This document shows positions 14,793 through 15,993 of a stretch of DNA of 15,993 nt, in pieces (within the stretch, counting starts at the first letter, position 1; each line of letters starts with the position of its first letter). The translations under genes and the position numbers were made by a program. The notes beneath the pieces are model-generated. The model saw nothing but the letters and a program-made list of their open reading frames with translations, was not told where the DNA came from and searched no databases. The DNA comes from Actinomycetales bacterium (GTDB lineage Bacteria; Actinomycetota; Actinomycetes; Actinomycetales; Dermabacteraceae), in NCBI GenBank assembly GCA_012799425.1, contig JAAZLF010000667.1, positions 1 to 15,993 on the forward strand. The letters run 5' to 3'.

Positions 14793-15218
14793 ATGACCGA
14801 GCCGGTCCCCTTCGAGGTGTACGAGGAGGGTGTGTACCTGCACGGCACCAAGGCTGTGCTCGCGCCGGGGGAGATGCTCACCCCGGCGCACCCCTCGAAC
14901 TTTCGCGACGATGCCCCGTTGCGCCACGTGTACGTCACCGCGACGATGCACGCCGCAGCCTGGGGCGCGCAGCTCGCCCGAGGTGCCGGGGAGCCCCGGG
15001 TCTACGTGGTGGAGCCGACGGGCGAGCTCGAGGATGATCCGAACGTCACCGACAAGCGGATGCCCGGCAACCCCACCCGTTCCTACCGCACCCTCGCCCC
15101 GGTGCGGGTGATGCGGGAGCTTGTGAACTGGCCCCGGCACAGCGAGGAGAGCGTGCGCGCGATGCAGGAGGGACTGGCGCGGCTGCGGGCCGACGGGGCC
15201 GACGAGATTATCGACTGA
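14793..15218 (+). CDS. arr: Rifampicin ADP-ribosyltransferase
   Basis: The 141-residue protein closely follows the Arr family: FEVYEEGVYLHGTKA at the N-terminus, SNFRDD, HVYVTATMHAAAWGAQLA, then YVVEPTGELEDDPNVTDKR and MPGNPTRSYRTLAPVRV. The catalytic triad described for Arr (His, Tyr, Asp) is matched by His17, Tyr47 and an Asp of EDDPN (81-82). Arr transfers ADP-ribose from NAD to rifamycins and inactivates them in the cytoplasm. Length is normal for the family. ATG at 14793 is preferred over the adjacent GTG at 14790; GGGGAG lies about ten bases upstream. No transposon, integron site or composition shift flanks it, so it looks like a resident chromosomal gene, as in mycobacteria and other actinobacteria. 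It is divergent from the membrane protein and ends before a strong terminator. Actual resistance is not shown by sequence. Confidence 0.95.
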   Translation: MTEPVPFEVYEEGVYLHGTKAVLAPGEMLTPAHPSNFRDDAPLRHVYVTATMHAAAWGAQLARGAGEPRVYVVEPTGELEDDPNVTDKRMPGNPTRSYRTLAPVRVMRELVNWPRHSEESVRAMQEGLARLRADGADEIID

Positions 15219-15230
15219 TCTCCATCGAGC

Positions 15231-15264
15231 GAAGGGCTCGCCGAGTTGCCCCGGCGAGCCCTTC
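15231..15264. terminator. Strong bidirectional hairpin terminator
   Basis: A perfect 13-bp inverted repeat (gaagggctcgccg at 15231-15243, cggcgagcccttc at 15252-15264) with an 8-nt loop sits between the convergent ends of arr and the repeat lipoprotein gene. The outer GAA/TTC pairs give short A and T tracts at the stem ends in both directions. Terminator role is inferred from structure and position. Confidence 0.85.
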
Positions 15265-15288
15265 TCGCGTGCTGTGCGCAGAGGAACC

Positions 15289-15993
15289 TCAGCTGTTGAG
15301 GTTCTCGATCGCGTAGTCGGCCTCTTCCTGGGTGAACTTGCCGCCGTACTCGGAGGTCAGCTGGTCGTGGATCGCGTCAGGAGACATCGCCATCTCCTCC
15401 TGGTAGACCTTCGCGGACTCCAGGGCGTTCTCGTTCCAATCGGCGTCGATGTTGTCGATCGCGTACTGGGCCTGCTCATCGGTGTACTGATCGAACTGAG
15501 AGGTCAGCTGATCGAAGATGCCCTGCTTCGACATGTGCATGGTGTCGGAGTAGGTCTCGGCGGACTTCAGCGCGTTCTCGTTCCAGTCCGCATCGATGGT
15601 GTCGATCGCGTACTGCGCGGCCTCCTCCGAGAACTGGTCGAACTCAGAGGTGAGCTGATCGAAGATCGCCTGCTTGGACATGTGCATCACGTCGGCGTAG
15701 GTCTCGGCAGAGGTCAGGGCCGAGGTGTACTCAGCCGGCACATCCTCTGCGGAAGTCTCCTCCTCGGCCTCCTCTGCCGGAGCCGCGTCTTCCTCGACGG
15801 TCTCGTCCGCAGCGGTCTCCTCTGCGGGAGCCTCCTCCTCGGTGACCGACTGCACGGGCGCCGCGTCATCGGAGTCATCGCTGCTGCTGACCATCAGCAC
15901 CGTGCAGCCGCCGAAGACCAGGATCGCCAGCAGCGCGAGAAGGCCGCAGCCCAGGGCGATGAACTTGCCCTTGCCACCCTTCTTAGGAGCGGC
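15289..15993 (-). CDS. Ltp-family surface lipoprotein with tandem repeats, 5' partial
   Basis: The frame is open through the right edge, so the true start lies outside. The visible 234 residues begin with a Lys/Gly-rich stretch (AAPKKGGKGKF), then a hydrophobic segment (IALGCGLLALLAILVFGGC) that could be a lipoprotein signal with Cys after GG or a single membrane anchor. An acidic Glu/Ala/Pro linker of about 50 residues follows and then three Ltp (host cell surface-exposed lipoprotein) repeats. Each repeat has the pattern SAETY..x..HMSKQ..IFDQLTS.F...A.YAID.IDADWNENAL; the third is diverged and ends the protein (YAIENLNS). The basic start before the hydrophobic segment suggests more cytoplasmic sequence beyond the edge. 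Ltp proteins were first known from a streptococcal phage superinfection-exclusion lipoprotein; chromosomal actinobacterial copies have no established role. A cell-envelope location is likely. Confidence 0.88.
   Translation of the reverse strand, partial: AAPKKGGKGKFIALGCGLLALLAILVFGGCTVLMVSSSDDSDDAAPVQSVTEEEAPAEETAADETVEEDAAPAEEAEEETSAEDVPAEYTSALTSAETYADVMHMSKQAIFDQLTSEFDQFSEEAAQYAIDTIDADWNENALKSAETYSDTMHMSKQGIFDQLTSQFDQYTDEQAQYAIDNIDADWNENALESAKVYQEEMAMSPDAIHDQLTSEYGGKFTQEEADYAIENLNS
15292..15711 (-). repeat. Three tandem 147-bp coding repeats (Ltp units)
   Basis: Units run at about 15711-15565, 15564-15418 and 15417-15292 in coding direction, with exact 49-codon periodicity. Units one and two are very similar (YAIDTIDADWNENAL and YAIDNIDADWNENAL), unit three is diverged and lacks the ADWNENAL end. 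Recent duplication of the first two is likely. Confidence 0.85.

Overview
The window is GC-rich, with GTG starts common, short intercistronic spacings, ROK and CsoR/CstR-type regulators, an ATPase-less CUT1 sugar transporter and an Ltp-family repeat lipoprotein. This fits a high-GC Gram-positive actinobacterium, most likely of the Micrococcales (a Brachybacterium-like organism is my guess from gene style, not a database result). No rRNA, tRNA, CRISPR array or complete insertion sequence was seen.

Layout. The left edge holds the tail of a sodium:solute symporter and a strong bidirectional terminator. Positions 375-11681 form a glycan-utilisation island: a very large secreted multidomain putative glycoside hydrolase (minus strand); a ROK-family repressor (minus); then, divergently, an operon on the plus strand coding for a Tat/lipoprotein sugar-binding protein (broken by one in-frame TAG), two CUT1 permeases, a cytoplasmic GH29 alpha-L-fucosidase, a short remnant of a second permease, and a cytoplasmic formylglycine-type sulfatase. 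The genes from the first permease to the fucosidase overlap at TGATG junctions, and the permease remnant overlaps the sulfatase at GTGA. The working model is extracellular trimming of a fucosylated and/or sulfated glycan by the large enzyme, import of oligosaccharides, and intracellular desulfation and defucosylation. The same 23-bp inverted repeat (half-site AACNAGTAG, 5-bp spacer) lies at a promoter of the secreted enzyme and at the promoter of the transporter operon, so one regulator, probably the ROK protein, likely controls both.

Positions 11851-13900 form a sulfide/persulfide-stress module resembling the staphylococcal cst system: a CstB-like protein (metallo-beta-lactamase persulfide dioxygenase, degenerate rhodanese, active rhodanese), a small Cys-rich protein one base downstream, and a divergent CstR-like repressor that has both sensing cysteines but lacks the copper-binding His of CsoR. 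Two GGGGG/CCCCC palindromes 21 bp apart sit between them.

The right end holds a LysE-like or GAP-like membrane protein, a chromosomal rifampicin ADP-ribosyltransferase (Arr), a strong terminator, and an Ltp-family surface lipoprotein with three tandem 49-residue repeats that runs off the right edge.

The two most unusual points are the in-frame stop in the solute-binding protein gene and the permease remnant between fucosidase and sulfatase. Together they suggest the locus was assembled by deletion between two related loci and may now be decaying.
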